Part shown: positions 17,012-25,216 of the stretch, piece by piece
Layout: each line of letters begins with the position of its first letter
How positions within the stretch are numbered: position 1 is the stretch's first letter
NCBI GenBank assembly: GCA_035444205.1
Contig: DAOMOD010000001.1
Coordinates: 1-64,000, forward strand
Length of the DNA: 64,000 nt
Source of the DNA: DAOMOD01 sp035444205
GTDB lineage: Bacteria; Pseudomonadota; Gammaproteobacteria; Xanthomonadales; BPKI01
Direction: 5' to 3'
Translations under genes and position numbers: made by a program
Notes under the pieces: generated by a model
The model's database searches: none
What the model was told of the DNA's origin: nothing
What the model saw: the letters and a program-made list of their open reading frames with translations, nothing else

Positions 17012-18125
17012 CCAGAAGGTCCGGGTCGCCGTCATCGGCGGCGGCCCGGCCGGTTGCGCGGCCGCGCTGTCGTTGGCGCGGCAAGGCATCGATGACGTGG
17101 CGCTGGTCGAAGCAGGTCGTTACGCGCGTCCACGCGTGGGCGAGAGCCTGCCGCCGGATGCGCGAGGACTGCTGCAGTCGCTCGGCGTGTGGGACGCATT
17201 TTCCACGCAGGGGCACGCGCCCTGCCTCGGCAACTGTTCCGCCTGGGGCAGCAACACACTGGGCTACAGCGACTTCGTGCTGCAGCCGATGGGGCCGGGC
17301 TGGCATCTCGATCGGCGCCGCTTCGATGCCTGGCTTGCGGAGGAGGTGCGCGCGGCCGGTACGTGTGTGCGCATCGGCACGCGGCTGGTCGCGGCGGTGC
17401 GGCACGCGGACGGATTCGTGCTCGAACTGCGTGACGCCGATCGCGTCACGCACCTGCACGCACGGCACGTCATCGACGCCAGCGGTTGCCATGCGCGCTT
17501 CGCACGCATGCTGGGCGCGCGCCGACGCTGGATCGACCGCCTGTTCTTCGTCTACGGCTACTTCCTGCCACCGTCGCAGGTCGCAGCCGAGCGGCTGACC
17601 CTGGTGGAATCAGTAGAGGAAGGCTGGTGGTATCGCGCCGGCCTGCCCGAAGGCAGGCTATGCATCGCGCTGGCCTGCGAAGCGAAGACCCTGCGTGCGC
17701 GTCGGCTGGATCGCTGGCGGCCGTGGCTGGACCTGCTGGCCGACAGCCGCCACGCCGCTCAGGGGCTCGCCGGCGGCACCTTCCTGAAGGACCGGATGCG
17801 GGCGATGCCGGCACCGACCGGGTGTCTGAATCCCATGGTCGGTGACGGCTGGCTCGCGGCCGGCGACGCCGCATGCACCTTCGATCCGCTGCTGGCGCGC
17901 GGTATCCACAAGGCGATGGAAGACGGCCGCGAAGCCGGGCAGGTGGTGGCGCGTTGGCTGCGCAGGGGAAGGATCGATGCGGCGGATGGGTATCGCGATC
18001 TGCTGGACAGCCGCTTCCGAACCATGCTGGCGCTGCGCGATCACCTCTATGCACAGGAAACACGCTGGCCGCAGGCACCCTTCTGGCGCGCGCGTGCCGC
18101 TCTTGATTCCCGCAGTACGGACTAG
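17001..18125 (+). CDS. lodB: LodB-like FAD-dependent maturation protein
   Basis: This 374-aa flavoprotein of the halogenase/monooxygenase superfamily has the dinucleotide-binding VIGGGPAGCAAA (residues 12-23), RVGESLPPDARGLL (family GES motif) and a second FAD motif GDGWLAAGDAACTFDPLL. LodB proteins are needed to form the CTQ cofactor in their partner LodA. The GTG at 17001 overlaps the end of the LodA-like gene by 11 bases, so synthesis of oxidase and modifying enzyme is probably coupled. The length fits the family. Confidence 0.82.
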   Translation: MEVSQKVRVAVIGGGPAGCAAALSLARQGIDDVALVEAGRYARPRVGESLPPDARGLLQSLGVWDAFSTQGHAPCLGNCSAWGSNTLGYSDFVLQPMGPGWHLDRRRFDAWLAEEVRAAGTCVRIGTRLVAAVRHADGFVLELRDADRVTHLHARHVIDASGCHARFARMLGARRRWIDRLFFVYGYFLPPSQVAAERLTLVESVEEGWWYRAGLPEGRLCIALACEAKTLRARRLDRWRPWLDLLADSRHAAQGLAGGTFLKDRMRAMPAPTGCLNPMVGDGWLAAGDAACTFDPLLARGIHKAMEDGREAGQVVARWLRRGRIDAADGYRDLLDSRFRTMLALRDHLYAQETRWPQAPFWRARAALDSRSTD

Positions 18126-18217
18126 GCTCACCCAGGTGCGTAGCGAGGATGTATCGGCGTCCGCAATCGGCAGGTGGAGGAGAAAACGGGCTGCACGTAC
18201 CCGGCGGGGCTTCCCGC

Positions 18218-18649
18218 TCAGACTTGCACCGATCCATTCGCCCCAGTGGAGCCGGAAGCGGGCGGACCGATCAGGTCCCACAGGTTGCCATAGAGATCCC
18301 GGAACACGGCCACCGTGCCGTAGGGTTCCTCGCTGGGTTCGCGTATGAAGACGACGCCGCGGGCCTGGTACGCGTGGAAGTCGCGCCAGAAGTTGTCGGT
18401 GTGCAGGAACAGGAACACGCGACCTCCGGTCTGGTTGCCGATGCGCGAGGCCTGCTCGTCGTTCGCCGCGCGCGCGAGCAGGATCTTCGCTGCGGCGGCG
18501 CCCGGTGGCGCCACCACCACCCAGCGCTTGGCCTGCGCCTCGACCCAGGTGTCCTCGATCAGCGCAAAGCCCAGCGTGCCGACGTAGAACGCGATGGCTT
18601 CGTCGTAGTCGCGGACGAGAACCGACACCAGGGCCAGGGACTGTTTCAT
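18218..18649 (-). CDS. VOC-family (glyoxalase-like) protein
   Basis: This 143-aa single-domain vicinal-oxygen-chelate protein has the opening strand LALVSVLVRDYDEAIAFY and the TLGFALIED loop. The second half contains ARGVVFIREPSEEPYGTVAV and ends in FRDLYGNLWDLIGP. These are the usual VOC halves with a terminal metal-ligand Glu/Asp region; the substrate is unknown. It is the last gene of the minus-strand btuM-pduO-deacetylase set and overlaps the deacetylase by 4 bases (ATGA). Confidence 0.88.
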   Translation of the reverse strand: MKQSLALVSVLVRDYDEAIAFYVGTLGFALIEDTWVEAQAKRWVVVAPPGAAAAKILLARAANDEQASRIGNQTGGRVFLFLHTDNFWRDFHAYQARGVVFIREPSEEPYGTVAVFRDLYGNLWDLIGPPASGSTGANGSVQV

Positions 18650-19578
18650 GGGCTGTGTGTGTCCAGCAGTGCGCCGACATGGGCGCGCACCGATTCTTTC
18701 AGCGCGGTCAGACTGTAGCCGCCTTCCAGGGTGGAGACGAGGCGGCCCTCGGCGTGGCGGTCGGCGATGGCCGCCAGTTCGGTGGTGATCCAGGCGTAGT
18801 CCTCAGCGCCCAGGTTGAGATTGGCGAGGGGATCGAGGCGGTGGGCGTCGAAACCGGCGGACACCAGCACGAGCTGCGGGGCGAACGCGTCCAGTGCCTG
18901 CAGCAGGGTCTTGCTCCAGGCATCTCTGAAGGCGATCGGGCCTGAACCGGGCGGCAGGATGGCATTGACGGCGTTGCCCATGCGCGGCTCGCTGCCGGTA
19001 CCTGGATACAACGGCCACTGGTGGCTGGAAACGTACAGGGTACGGGGGTCGGACGCGAGGATGGCCTCGGTGCCGTTGCCATGGTGCACGTCGAAGTCGA
19101 CCACCGCCACGCGTTCCAGTCCATGGGCATGCACCGCATGCAGGGCGGCGCAGGCAATGCCGTTCAGGGGGCAGAAGCCCATGGCGCGTTCGCGTGTGGC
19201 GTGGTGCCCGGGAGGGCGCGTCGCACAGAATGCGTGTCGCGCCTCACCGGCCATCACCGCGTCGACCGCGGCGATCAGTGCGCCTATGGCGCGCAGTGTG
19301 GCTTCGGCGGAGTGTTCGGACATCGCGGTGTCGGCATCCAGGCGGCGATGATCGCCGGCGGCCACCGGCTGCATGACGCGGTCGAACAGGGACCGCTCAT
19401 GCGCGCGCAGGATCGGCGCTGTGTCGGCGCGAGGCGCTTCGCGGTATTCGATCGCTGCGGCGAACAAGGGCTGGTCGAGCGCAGCCAGCACGGTAGCCAG
19501 GCGCGGCGGGCACTCCGGGTGGCCGGGGCCTGGATCGTGCGCGAGGCAGGCGGGGTGGGTGTAGAGCAGCACGCTCAC
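18646..19578 (-). CDS. Histone-deacetylase-family amidohydrolase
   Basis: This 310-aa zinc deacetylase is of the HDAC/acetylpolyamine amidohydrolase superfamily. Motifs are PGHPECPPR near the N-terminus, RPPGHHA with the catalytic His125-His126, and the zinc ligands Asp163 and His165 (DFDVHHGNGT) and Asp244 (SAGFDAH). A C-terminal EGGY supplies the active-site Tyr. The bacterial substrate is unknown; acetylated polyamines or small acetylated metabolites are likely. It starts 8 bp after the adenosyltransferase stop and overlaps the VOC gene. Confidence 0.93.
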   Translation of the reverse strand: MSVLLYTHPACLAHDPGPGHPECPPRLATVLAALDQPLFAAAIEYREAPRADTAPILRAHERSLFDRVMQPVAAGDHRRLDADTAMSEHSAEATLRAIGALIAAVDAVMAGEARHAFCATRPPGHHATRERAMGFCPLNGIACAALHAVHAHGLERVAVVDFDVHHGNGTEAILASDPRTLYVSSHQWPLYPGTGSEPRMGNAVNAILPPGSGPIAFRDAWSKTLLQALDAFAPQLVLVSAGFDAHRLDPLANLNLGAEDYAWITTELAAIADRHAEGRLVSTLEGGYSLTALKESVRAHVGALLDTHSP

Positions 19579-19585
19579 GGGTGGT

Positions 19586-20137
19586 TTACCTGCGCCGCTG
19601 GTGGTCCCAGAGCACTTCGCCGTGCCCGCTGTGACGCGCCAGGACGCGCGCCAGTACGAACAGCAGGTCGGAAAGCCGGTTGAGGTAGCGGACCGCCTGC
19701 GGCCGAATGCTCTCGTGACTCGCCAGGCTCACCACCTTGCGCTCGGCACGCCGGCAGATCGTGCGCGCCAGGTGGCACTGCGCCGCGGCCACGCCGCCGC
19801 CGGGCAGGATGAAATCCTTCAGCGCCGGCAGGTCGGCGTTGAAACGGTCGAGGGTGCGCTCCAGGTGCTCGACATCGGCGTCGTCGATGGCGGCATGGCC
19901 GGGGATGCACAGCTCGCCGCCGAGATCGAAAAGCTGGTGCTGCACCTGTGTCAGCACCTCGCGCACGGCATCGGGCAGGTCGCAGGCCAGCACCACGCCG
20001 ATGGCCGAGCTGGTTTCGTCCACGGTGCCGTAGGCTCCGACGCGTGCCGAATCCTTGGCCACCCGCGTGCCGTCGCCCAGCCCGGTGCTGCCGTCGTCGC
20101 CGGTGCGGGTATAGATCTTGCTGAGGCGGTTGCCCAT
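19586..20137 (-). CDS. pduO: Cob(I)alamin adenosyltransferase, PduO type
   Basis: This enzyme makes adenosylcobalamin from ATP and cob(I)alamin. The 183-aa product carries the PduO N-terminal ATP-binding signature KIYTRTGDDGSTGLGDGTRV, then VGAYGTVDETSSAIG, and the RAER / YLNRLSDLLFVLAR motif of the trimer active site. The ATG at 20135-20137 overlaps the stop of the upstream transporter gene by one base. Together with BtuM this forms a B12 uptake-and-activation pair. No cobalamin biosynthesis genes are nearby, which fits salvage. Confidence 0.94.
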   Translation of the reverse strand: MGNRLSKIYTRTGDDGSTGLGDGTRVAKDSARVGAYGTVDETSSAIGVVLACDLPDAVREVLTQVQHQLFDLGGELCIPGHAAIDDADVEHLERTLDRFNADLPALKDFILPGGGVAAAQCHLARTICRRAERKVVSLASHESIRPQAVRYLNRLSDLLFVLARVLARHSGHGEVLWDHQRRR

Positions 20138-20730
20138 CAGGCGCGCTGTGACTGGTCCTGCCAGCCAGCCAGTGCGCGCGCCAGCGCCACCGCCATCACA
20201 TGCAGTCCGGCGCCGATGGCGACGTGGATACTGGTGCTCCTGAGGTAAGGCAAGTACCAGTGACCCAGGTTGGTCATCCAGCCCGACCAGGTGGGCTCGG
20301 ACACCACCGGGCTCAGCCAGTAGAAGCTGCCGTTGGAGAGCAGGAAGCAAAGGCTGGCCGCGACCGGCACGGTCAACGCCAGCAGGCCCAGTTCGCGCAG
20401 GCCGAGACCGCGGTAGTAGCGGCGCAGTACCAGGCCGCCAGCCCACAGGCTGAAATAGGCGGGCAGCAGGAACCAGTAGGCCGGCGATACGCAGTAGTGG
20501 GTCCAGAAATTCTGTCCGGTGCCGCTGATCACGATCCAGTCGGCCAGTACCGCCACGACCATGAGGGCAGGGAAACCCCAGCGCGAGGCGCCGCGCAGGT
20601 AGAAGCCGCCCAGGAAGAACGCCGCCCACGTTGCATCGGGCAGCGGCGCGAAGTGACCGATGCGGGTGGCGAAGATCACCGCGGCGAGCGCCAGCAGGAT
20701 TCCGATGCGTTGCGTGAGGCTGAGGGTCAT
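20137..20730 (-). CDS. btuM: BtuM-like cobalamin transporter
   Basis: This 197-aa polytopic protein has about six transmembrane helices and the look of an ECF-type S-component. A single cysteine in the motif WTHYCVSPAYWF falls at residue 80. In the characterised Thiobacillus BtuM, Cys80 ligates the cobalt and helps decyanate vitamin B12, so the position and setting fit. Further family-like features are NGSFYWLSP and the tryptophan-rich loop TWSGWMTNLGHWYLPY. The direct link to a cobalamin adenosyltransferase supports the call. No EcfA/EcfT genes are nearby, as expected for BtuM. The B12-box of a cobalamin riboswitch was looked for upstream and not seen. Confidence 0.78.
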   Translation of the reverse strand: MTLSLTQRIGILLALAAVIFATRIGHFAPLPDATWAAFFLGGFYLRGASRWGFPALMVVAVLADWIVISGTGQNFWTHYCVSPAYWFLLPAYFSLWAGGLVLRRYYRGLGLRELGLLALTVPVAASLCFLLSNGSFYWLSPVVSEPTWSGWMTNLGHWYLPYLRSTSIHVAIGAGLHVMAVALARALAGWQDQSQRA

Positions 20731-20794
20731 GGACGGGCTTCCGTGGAGTGAACGGGCATTTTAGCCCGAATGGTTCATGTCGTAGCCGGGTGGG

Positions 20795-20952
20795 CGCGGC
20801 GACAGCCACGATTGGTGGTTCGGGTGGAGGGTCAGGTCGCGCACGAGGCGCGCCCCTGCAGGGCATTGCTCATGTAGGAGCCCACCTTGTGGGCGACAAG
20901 GGCGCGACACAGCTGCGACGGGACGGTCGCGCACGAGGTGCGCTCCTACCGG
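20795..20952. repeat. REP-like hairpin cluster D in the btuM-ubiH divergent region
   Basis: Four elements lie in the 248-bp gap: a degenerate forward piece (about 20796-20820), reverse about 20829-20860, forward about 20873-20902 (GTAGGAGCCCACCTTGTGGG) and reverse about 20923-20950. The last ends under 30 bp from the ubiH ATG, unusually close for a REP element upstream of a gene. Confidence 0.8.
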
Positions 20953-20978
20953 GGGGTGCGGATCGCTATGATGGTGGG

Positions 20979-22187
20979 ATGCAACACGATCTCGACATTC
21001 TGATCGTCGGCGGCGGGCTGGTCGGGTGCAGCCTGGCGGCGGCGCTCGACGGCAGTGGATTGCGGGTGGGACTGGTGGAAGCCGCACGCCCCGGCACCGC
21101 GTCGCCACCCAGCTTCGACGAGCGCAATCTGGCGCTGGCGCGGGCCACGGTGCAGGCATTGACCGCGCTCGATGTGTGGTCGCGGCTTGGCGAACCGGCC
21201 GAGTCCATCCGCAGCGTGCATGTGTCGAGCCGCGGCGATTTCGGCAGTCTGCGACTGGATGCAGCCGACCATGATCTCGATGCCTTCGGCGCGGTGCTGC
21301 CGGCACGCGCGCTGGGCGAGGCGCTGCAGGCGCGGGTGGCGGCCATCGATGGCCTGCTGCATCTCGCGCCAGGTCGACTCAGCGCTGCGCTGGCGGTGGG
21401 CGATGGTGTCGAGGTGCGCATCGCTACCGACGCTGGCGAGCGCCTGCTGCGAACGCGCCTTCTGGTCGGTGCGGATGGGACGGCATCCAGCGTGCGCGAC
21501 ATGGCCGGCATCGGCACCGCCGAACACGATTACGCGCAAACCCTGTTCGTCAGCAATCTGGTGGCCGAACGCACGCACGGCGGTTGTGCCTTCGAGCGCT
21601 TCACCGAGGACGGTCCGGTGGCCGTGCTGCCCTTGCCGGGCGGCCGCCTGGGTTCGATCTGGACCGTGCCCGCCGACGGCGCCGATGCCGTCGCCGCACT
21701 CGATGACCCGGCCTTTCGCGATGCCCTGCAGGCGCGCCTGGGCTGGCGTCTTGGGCGACTGCGCCGGGTCGGCGTCCGCCATCCTTATCGGGTGGTGCGC
21801 GTGCTGGCCGAACGACTTGTCGGCGCGCGCACGGTGCTGGTCGGCAATGCCGCGCAGACCCTGCATCCGGTGGCCGCGCAGGGTTTCAACCTGGGACTTC
21901 GCGACGCCGCCACGCTGGCCGAGATGCTGCGGACGGCGGCCGATCCCGGCAGCCCCGACCTGCTGGCGGCCTACGCCGCACGCCGCCGCGAAGACCGCGA
22001 ACAGACGATCGCATTCAGTCACGGCCTGATCGGCCTGTTCGCCGACCTGCCGGCGCCGTTGCGAACGCTGCGCAGCCTCGGCTTCGCCGCGCTCAATCTG
22101 CTGCCGCCGTTGCGCGATCGTCTGGCGCTGGCGGCGATGGGCTACCGCGGCGCGACGCCGGGCCTGCTGCGGGGCATCCGCCCATGA
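20979..22187 (+). CDS. ubiH: UbiH-type ubiquinone-biosynthesis FAD monooxygenase
   Basis: This 402-aa flavoprotein hydroxylase is of the UbiH/UbiI/UbiF family, which hydroxylates the ubiquinone ring precursor at the inner membrane. It has the FAD fingerprint ILIVGGGLVGCSLAAAL, the VGADGTASSVRDMAGI motif and LVGNAAQTLHPVAAQGFNLG. The GNAAQ form, rather than GDAAH, is typical of UbiH (2-octaprenyl-6-methoxyphenol hydroxylase). The ATG at 20979 is chosen because the upstream frame is REP DNA. It overlaps the next gene by 4 bases. Confidence 0.9.
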   Translation: MQHDLDILIVGGGLVGCSLAAALDGSGLRVGLVEAARPGTASPPSFDERNLALARATVQALTALDVWSRLGEPAESIRSVHVSSRGDFGSLRLDAADHDLDAFGAVLPARALGEALQARVAAIDGLLHLAPGRLSAALAVGDGVEVRIATDAGERLLRTRLLVGADGTASSVRDMAGIGTAEHDYAQTLFVSNLVAERTHGGCAFERFTEDGPVAVLPLPGGRLGSIWTVPADGADAVAALDDPAFRDALQARLGWRLGRLRRVGVRHPYRVVRVLAERLVGARTVLVGNAAQTLHPVAAQGFNLGLRDAATLAEMLRTAADPGSPDLLAAYAARRREDREQTIAFSHGLIGLFADLPAPLRTLRSLGFAALNLLPPLRDRLALAAMGYRGATPGLLRGIRP

Positions 22188-23374
22188 GCCGCAGGGACGT
22201 GTTCGATGTGGCAGTGGTCGGCGCCGGCATGGTCGGTGCGGCGGCGGCACTGGGGTTGGCAAAGCGGGGTGTCCGCGTCGCCCTGGTCGAGGCGCAGGAG
22301 CCGGCGCAGTGGCGAAGCGAGGACGACGTCGGTCTGCGCGTGTCGGCGCTGAGTCGCGCATCGCGCGATCTGCTGGCGCAGGTAGGTGTATGGGATGCCA
22401 TCGCCGCCGCGCGTGTGGCGCCGTTCCGGCGCATGTGCGTGTGGGAAGAAGAGGGGGAGATCGCCTTCGATGCTGCCAGCGAGGGTCTGGCCGAGCTGGG
22501 GCATATCGTCGAGAACGCGCTGGTGGCCGACCGCCTGTGGGCGGCGCTCAAGCGCGAGTCCGCGTTGGAAATGCACTGTCCCGCCCAGGTGGCGGCGCTG
22601 TCGCAGGAGAGCAGCCACGCCACCCTGGCGTTCGCCACAGGCGGCAGCGTGCGCGCCCGCGTGGTGGTGGCCGCCGACGGTGCGTCCTCGCCTCTGCGCG
22701 ACATGGCCGGCATCGACGTGGACGGCCGCGACTACGGCCAGATGGGGCTGGTGCTGCACGTGCAGCCCGAACGGCCGCACCAGGACACCGCCTGGCAGCG
22801 CTTCGGGCCGGGCGGTCCACTGGCGCTGCTGCCCTTGTCCGACGGACGTTGCTCGATCGTGTGGACGCGACCCGCGGCCGAAGCCAGGCGACTGCTCGAC
22901 GTGGCCGACGACGAACTCTCCGAGCGCTTGACCGAAGCCTCGGATGCGCGCCTCGGTCGCTTGCGTGTGGCCAGTCCGCGCGCCGCTTTCCCGCTCAGGC
23001 TGGGTCTGGCCCGGACCTACCAGGCGGGCCGCCTGGTGCTGGCCGGCGATGCCGCCCACGTGGTGCATCCGCTGGCGGGGCAGGGCGTGAACCTCGGGTT
23101 TCTGGACGTGGCGGCGCTGATGGATGTGATCGGCCGCGCCCGCGATGCCGGTCGCGATATCGGTGCAGTCGACGTGCTGCGCCGCTACGCGCGCTGGCGC
23201 CGCAGCGAGAACGCCATCGCCGCGCGCAGCTTCGATGCCATCGAGCGCCTGTTCGGCCATGAGCACCCGGCGGTGGCCGCCCTGCGCCGCCAGGGCCTGG
23301 CAGTAGCCGATCGCATCGCCCCACTGAAGCGATTCTTCATGCACAGGGCGGGCGACGGAAGATGGACATCATGA
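22184..23374 (+). CDS. ubiI: UbiI/VisC-type FAD monooxygenase
   Basis: This is a 396-aa paralogue of the preceding protein: VAVVGAGMVGAAAALGL, VVAADGASSPLRDMAGI and LVLAGDAAHVVHPLAGQGVNLGFLD. The GDAAH form fits the UbiI/UbiF side of the family, probably the C5 hydroxylase of ubiquinone synthesis; which ring position it modifies cannot be fixed from sequence. Its ATG overlaps the ubiH stop (ATGA), so the pair is translated together. Confidence 0.88.
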   Translation: MSRRDVFDVAVVGAGMVGAAAALGLAKRGVRVALVEAQEPAQWRSEDDVGLRVSALSRASRDLLAQVGVWDAIAAARVAPFRRMCVWEEEGEIAFDAASEGLAELGHIVENALVADRLWAALKRESALEMHCPAQVAALSQESSHATLAFATGGSVRARVVVAADGASSPLRDMAGIDVDGRDYGQMGLVLHVQPERPHQDTAWQRFGPGGPLALLPLSDGRCSIVWTRPAAEARRLLDVADDELSERLTEASDARLGRLRVASPRAAFPLRLGLARTYQAGRLVLAGDAAHVVHPLAGQGVNLGFLDVAALMDVIGRARDAGRDIGAVDVLRRYARWRRSENAIAARSFDAIERLFGHEHPAVAALRRQGLAVADRIAPLKRFFMHRAGDGRWTS

Positions 23375-23856
23375 CTTCACTCCACGATTTTTCGCTGCCA
23401 GCCCTCGACGGCAAGCCGCTGCGTTTCGAGCGCTTCCGTGGAGGACCGGTGCTGCTGGTCAACGTTGCCAGCCAATGCGGATTGACGCCGCAGTACGCCG
23501 GGCTGGAAGCGCTGTGGCGCGAGTTCAGGGGGCGCGGGCTCACCATCGTCGGCCTGCCCTGCAACCAGTTTGGCGCGCAGGAGCCGGGCACGCCGCTCGA
23601 GATCCAGAGTTTCTGCAGCGTGAACTACGAGGTCAGCTTCCCGCTGACCGGGAAGATCGAGGTCAACGGGCCGGGGCGGCATCCGCTGTACCGCTGGCTG
23701 GCCGGCGACGATTCGCCGTATGCCGGCGACATTCGCTGGAACTTCGAGAAATTCCTGTGCGATGGCGAGGGGCGCCTGGTGATGCGCTTCGCGCCGCAGG
23801 TGACGCCCCAAGCGCCGGAGTTGCGTGCGGCGGTGGAGCAGTTGTTGAGGGATTGA
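23371..23856 (+). CDS. Glutathione peroxidase family protein
   Basis: This 161-aa thiol peroxidase is of the GPx fold. The peroxidatic Cys36 sits in NVASQCGLTP, with the conserved LPCNQFGAQEPG (second Cys, Gln) and IRWNFEKFL (Trp-Asn) completing the catalytic tetrad. As in most bacterial members, thioredoxin rather than glutathione is the likely reductant. The ATG at 23371 overlaps the ubiI stop by 4 bases and has GGAAGA 8 bases upstream; a second ATG at 23362 is less well placed. Confidence 0.93.
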   Translation: MTSLHDFSLPALDGKPLRFERFRGGPVLLVNVASQCGLTPQYAGLEALWREFRGRGLTIVGLPCNQFGAQEPGTPLEIQSFCSVNYEVSFPLTGKIEVNGPGRHPLYRWLAGDDSPYAGDIRWNFEKFLCDGEGRLVMRFAPQVTPQAPELRAAVEQLLRD

Positions 23857-23865
23857 CTGTTGCGA

Positions 23866-24163
23866 CCGGACGGTCGCGCACGAGGTGCGCTACAGGGCGG
23901 CTGTTGCAGGAGCCCACCCTGTGGGCGACCAGGGCGCAGCATCGAAGCGACGGGACGGTCGCGGCTGTCGCCGCTCCTACAGGTCGGCTGTTGCAGGAGC
24001 CCACCCTGTGGGCGACCAGGGCGCAGCATCGAAGCGACGGGACGGTCGCGGCTGTCGCCGCTCCTACAGGTCGGCTGTTGTAGGAGCCCACCCTGTGGGC
24101 GACAAGGGCGCGCGATCGAAGCGAAGGGACGGTCGCGCACGAGGTGCGCTCCTACAGGGGGAT
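23866..24163. repeat. REP-like cluster E with an 87-bp tandem unit
   Basis: The region between the peroxidase and rlmM is almost entirely REP DNA. A unit starting CGGCTGTTG(C/T)AGGAGCCCAC occurs at 23898, 23985 and 24072, giving a period of 87 bp. Each unit has a forward hairpin (CCCACCCTGTGGG), the linker AGGGCGCAGCATCGAAGCGA and a reverse hairpin (GCGGCTGTCGCCGC). The third copy diverges after its linker into a GCGCAC-type reverse element. Confidence 0.9.
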
Positions 24164-25189
24164 CGCCAGCACGGTGATCTCCTCGCGGTCGTGGTAGAGC
24201 TGGCGCGCGCGTACATCGAGGCGCATGCCGCTGTCCTCGCGCAAAAGGTCGAGGCACAGGCGTGTTTCCTGCCAGCGCTTCTTCATGGGCAGCTTGAGGT
24301 TGAACAGGACGCGCCGGGCCAGTCCTTCGCGCAACCACGCGGCCATGAGTGCGGCGATACGGCGCGGCTGCTCGACCATGNNNNNNNNNNCGCATACCAG
24401 CCAGTCGGCGGGCTGCGAGGGGCGAAAGCGGAAGCCGTCCTCGCGGCGATGCTCGATCAGCCCGGTGGCGATGGCGGCATCGGCCAGCGGGCCGTTGTCG
24501 ACAGCGATGACGTGCAGACCCTGCCGCGCCAGCACCCAACTCCAGCCGCCCGGCGCGGCACCCAGATCGACCGCGCCCATGCCGGGTTTCAACCAGCGCG
24601 CGCGCTCCTCGTCGTCCAGCAGTACATGCAGCGCTTCGTCCAGCTTGAGTGCCGAGCGGCTCGGCGCCTGCCGCGCCAGGCGCAGGCGCGGGATGCCCTG
24701 CGGCCAGGGCGCGCTGCCGGCGTCGCCGAGGGCGATCAGTACGCGCGATCCGTGCGGAAAGCACAGGTGCAGGCGCGGACCGCGCGGGTCGATGCGATCG
24801 CGCTTGCGCAGCGCAGCCGCGGCGGCATGCCCGAACTTGCGGCAGAAGGTGGCCAGCGACTTGCCCGCGTCGGAGTCCGGATGCTCGACGCGCACCTCGG
24901 CGAAGCCATGATCGACCGCATCGAGTGTTGCGAGAATCGGGGTCAGACGATCTTCGGTCGGCATGGCGTCGATATCGGCAATCACGGCCAGTCGCTGGCG
25001 GGCGAAGATCAGCGTGCGCCAGGGAAGCGTCGCAGCCAGAGCCTCGGGCGACTCGCAGAACCACTCGACGAAGGCGCTGCCGTGCTCGGTGCGCGCGTAG
25101 CCGGGATGGCGCTCACCTGCGCGTTCTGCGATCTCGGCCGCGCACTCGGCCTCGAAGCCAGCCCTGCAGTAGAGCAGCAGTGCGTTCAA
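24152..25189 (-). CDS. rlmM: 23S rRNA (cytidine2498-2'-O)-methyltransferase RlmM
   Basis: This enzyme methylates the 2'-OH of C2498 in 23S rRNA with SAM. It begins MNALLLYCRAGFE (TTG start at 25189), has an N-terminal THUMP-like domain, and shows the Rossmann motif GAVDLGAAPGGWSWVLARQG followed by VIAVDNG. The family motif DWLVCDMVEQP is interrupted by the ten-N assembly gap at 24381-24390, after WLVC and before MVEQP. The reading frame stays open across the gap. The length of about 345 aa is normal once the placeholder residues are discounted. Confidence 0.93.
   Translation of the reverse strand: MNALLLYCRAGFEAECAAEIAERAGERHPGYARTEHGSAFVEWFCESPEALAATLPWRTLIFARQRLAVIADIDAMPTEDRLTPILATLDAVDHGFAEVRVEHPDSDAGKSLATFCRKFGHAAAAALRKRDRIDPRGPRLHLCFPHGSRVLIALGDAGSAPWPQGIPRLRLARQAPSRSALKLDEALHVLLDDEERARWLKPGMGAVDLGAAPGGWSWVLARQGLHVIAVDNGPLADAAIATGLIEHRREDGFRFRPSQPADWLVCXXXXMVEQPRRIAALMAAWLREGLARRVLFNLKLPMKKRWQETRLCLDLLREDSGMRLDVRARQLYHDREEITVLAIPL
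24381..24390. other. Assembly gap (10 N) inside rlmM
   Basis: Ten unresolved bases lie between TGCG and CATG on the minus strand of rlmM. Judged from the conserved VCDMVEQP motif, only one base (completing GAC for Asp) is really expected here, so the N run looks like a fixed-size placeholder. Confidence 0.9.
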
Positions 25190-25216
25190 TCCGGACCGGC
25201 CAGGTCGCGCCGTGCG

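Noticed and set aside
20731..20978. Cobalamin riboswitch upstream of btuM
   Set aside because: No B12-box-like block was found and most of the space is REP DNA; only a small CGGGC..GCCCG hairpin lies near the ATG.
23898..24072. CRISPR array (regular repeats)
   Set aside because: The repeats are hairpin pairs with an 87-bp period and no unique spacers, and no cas genes are nearby; they are REP units.
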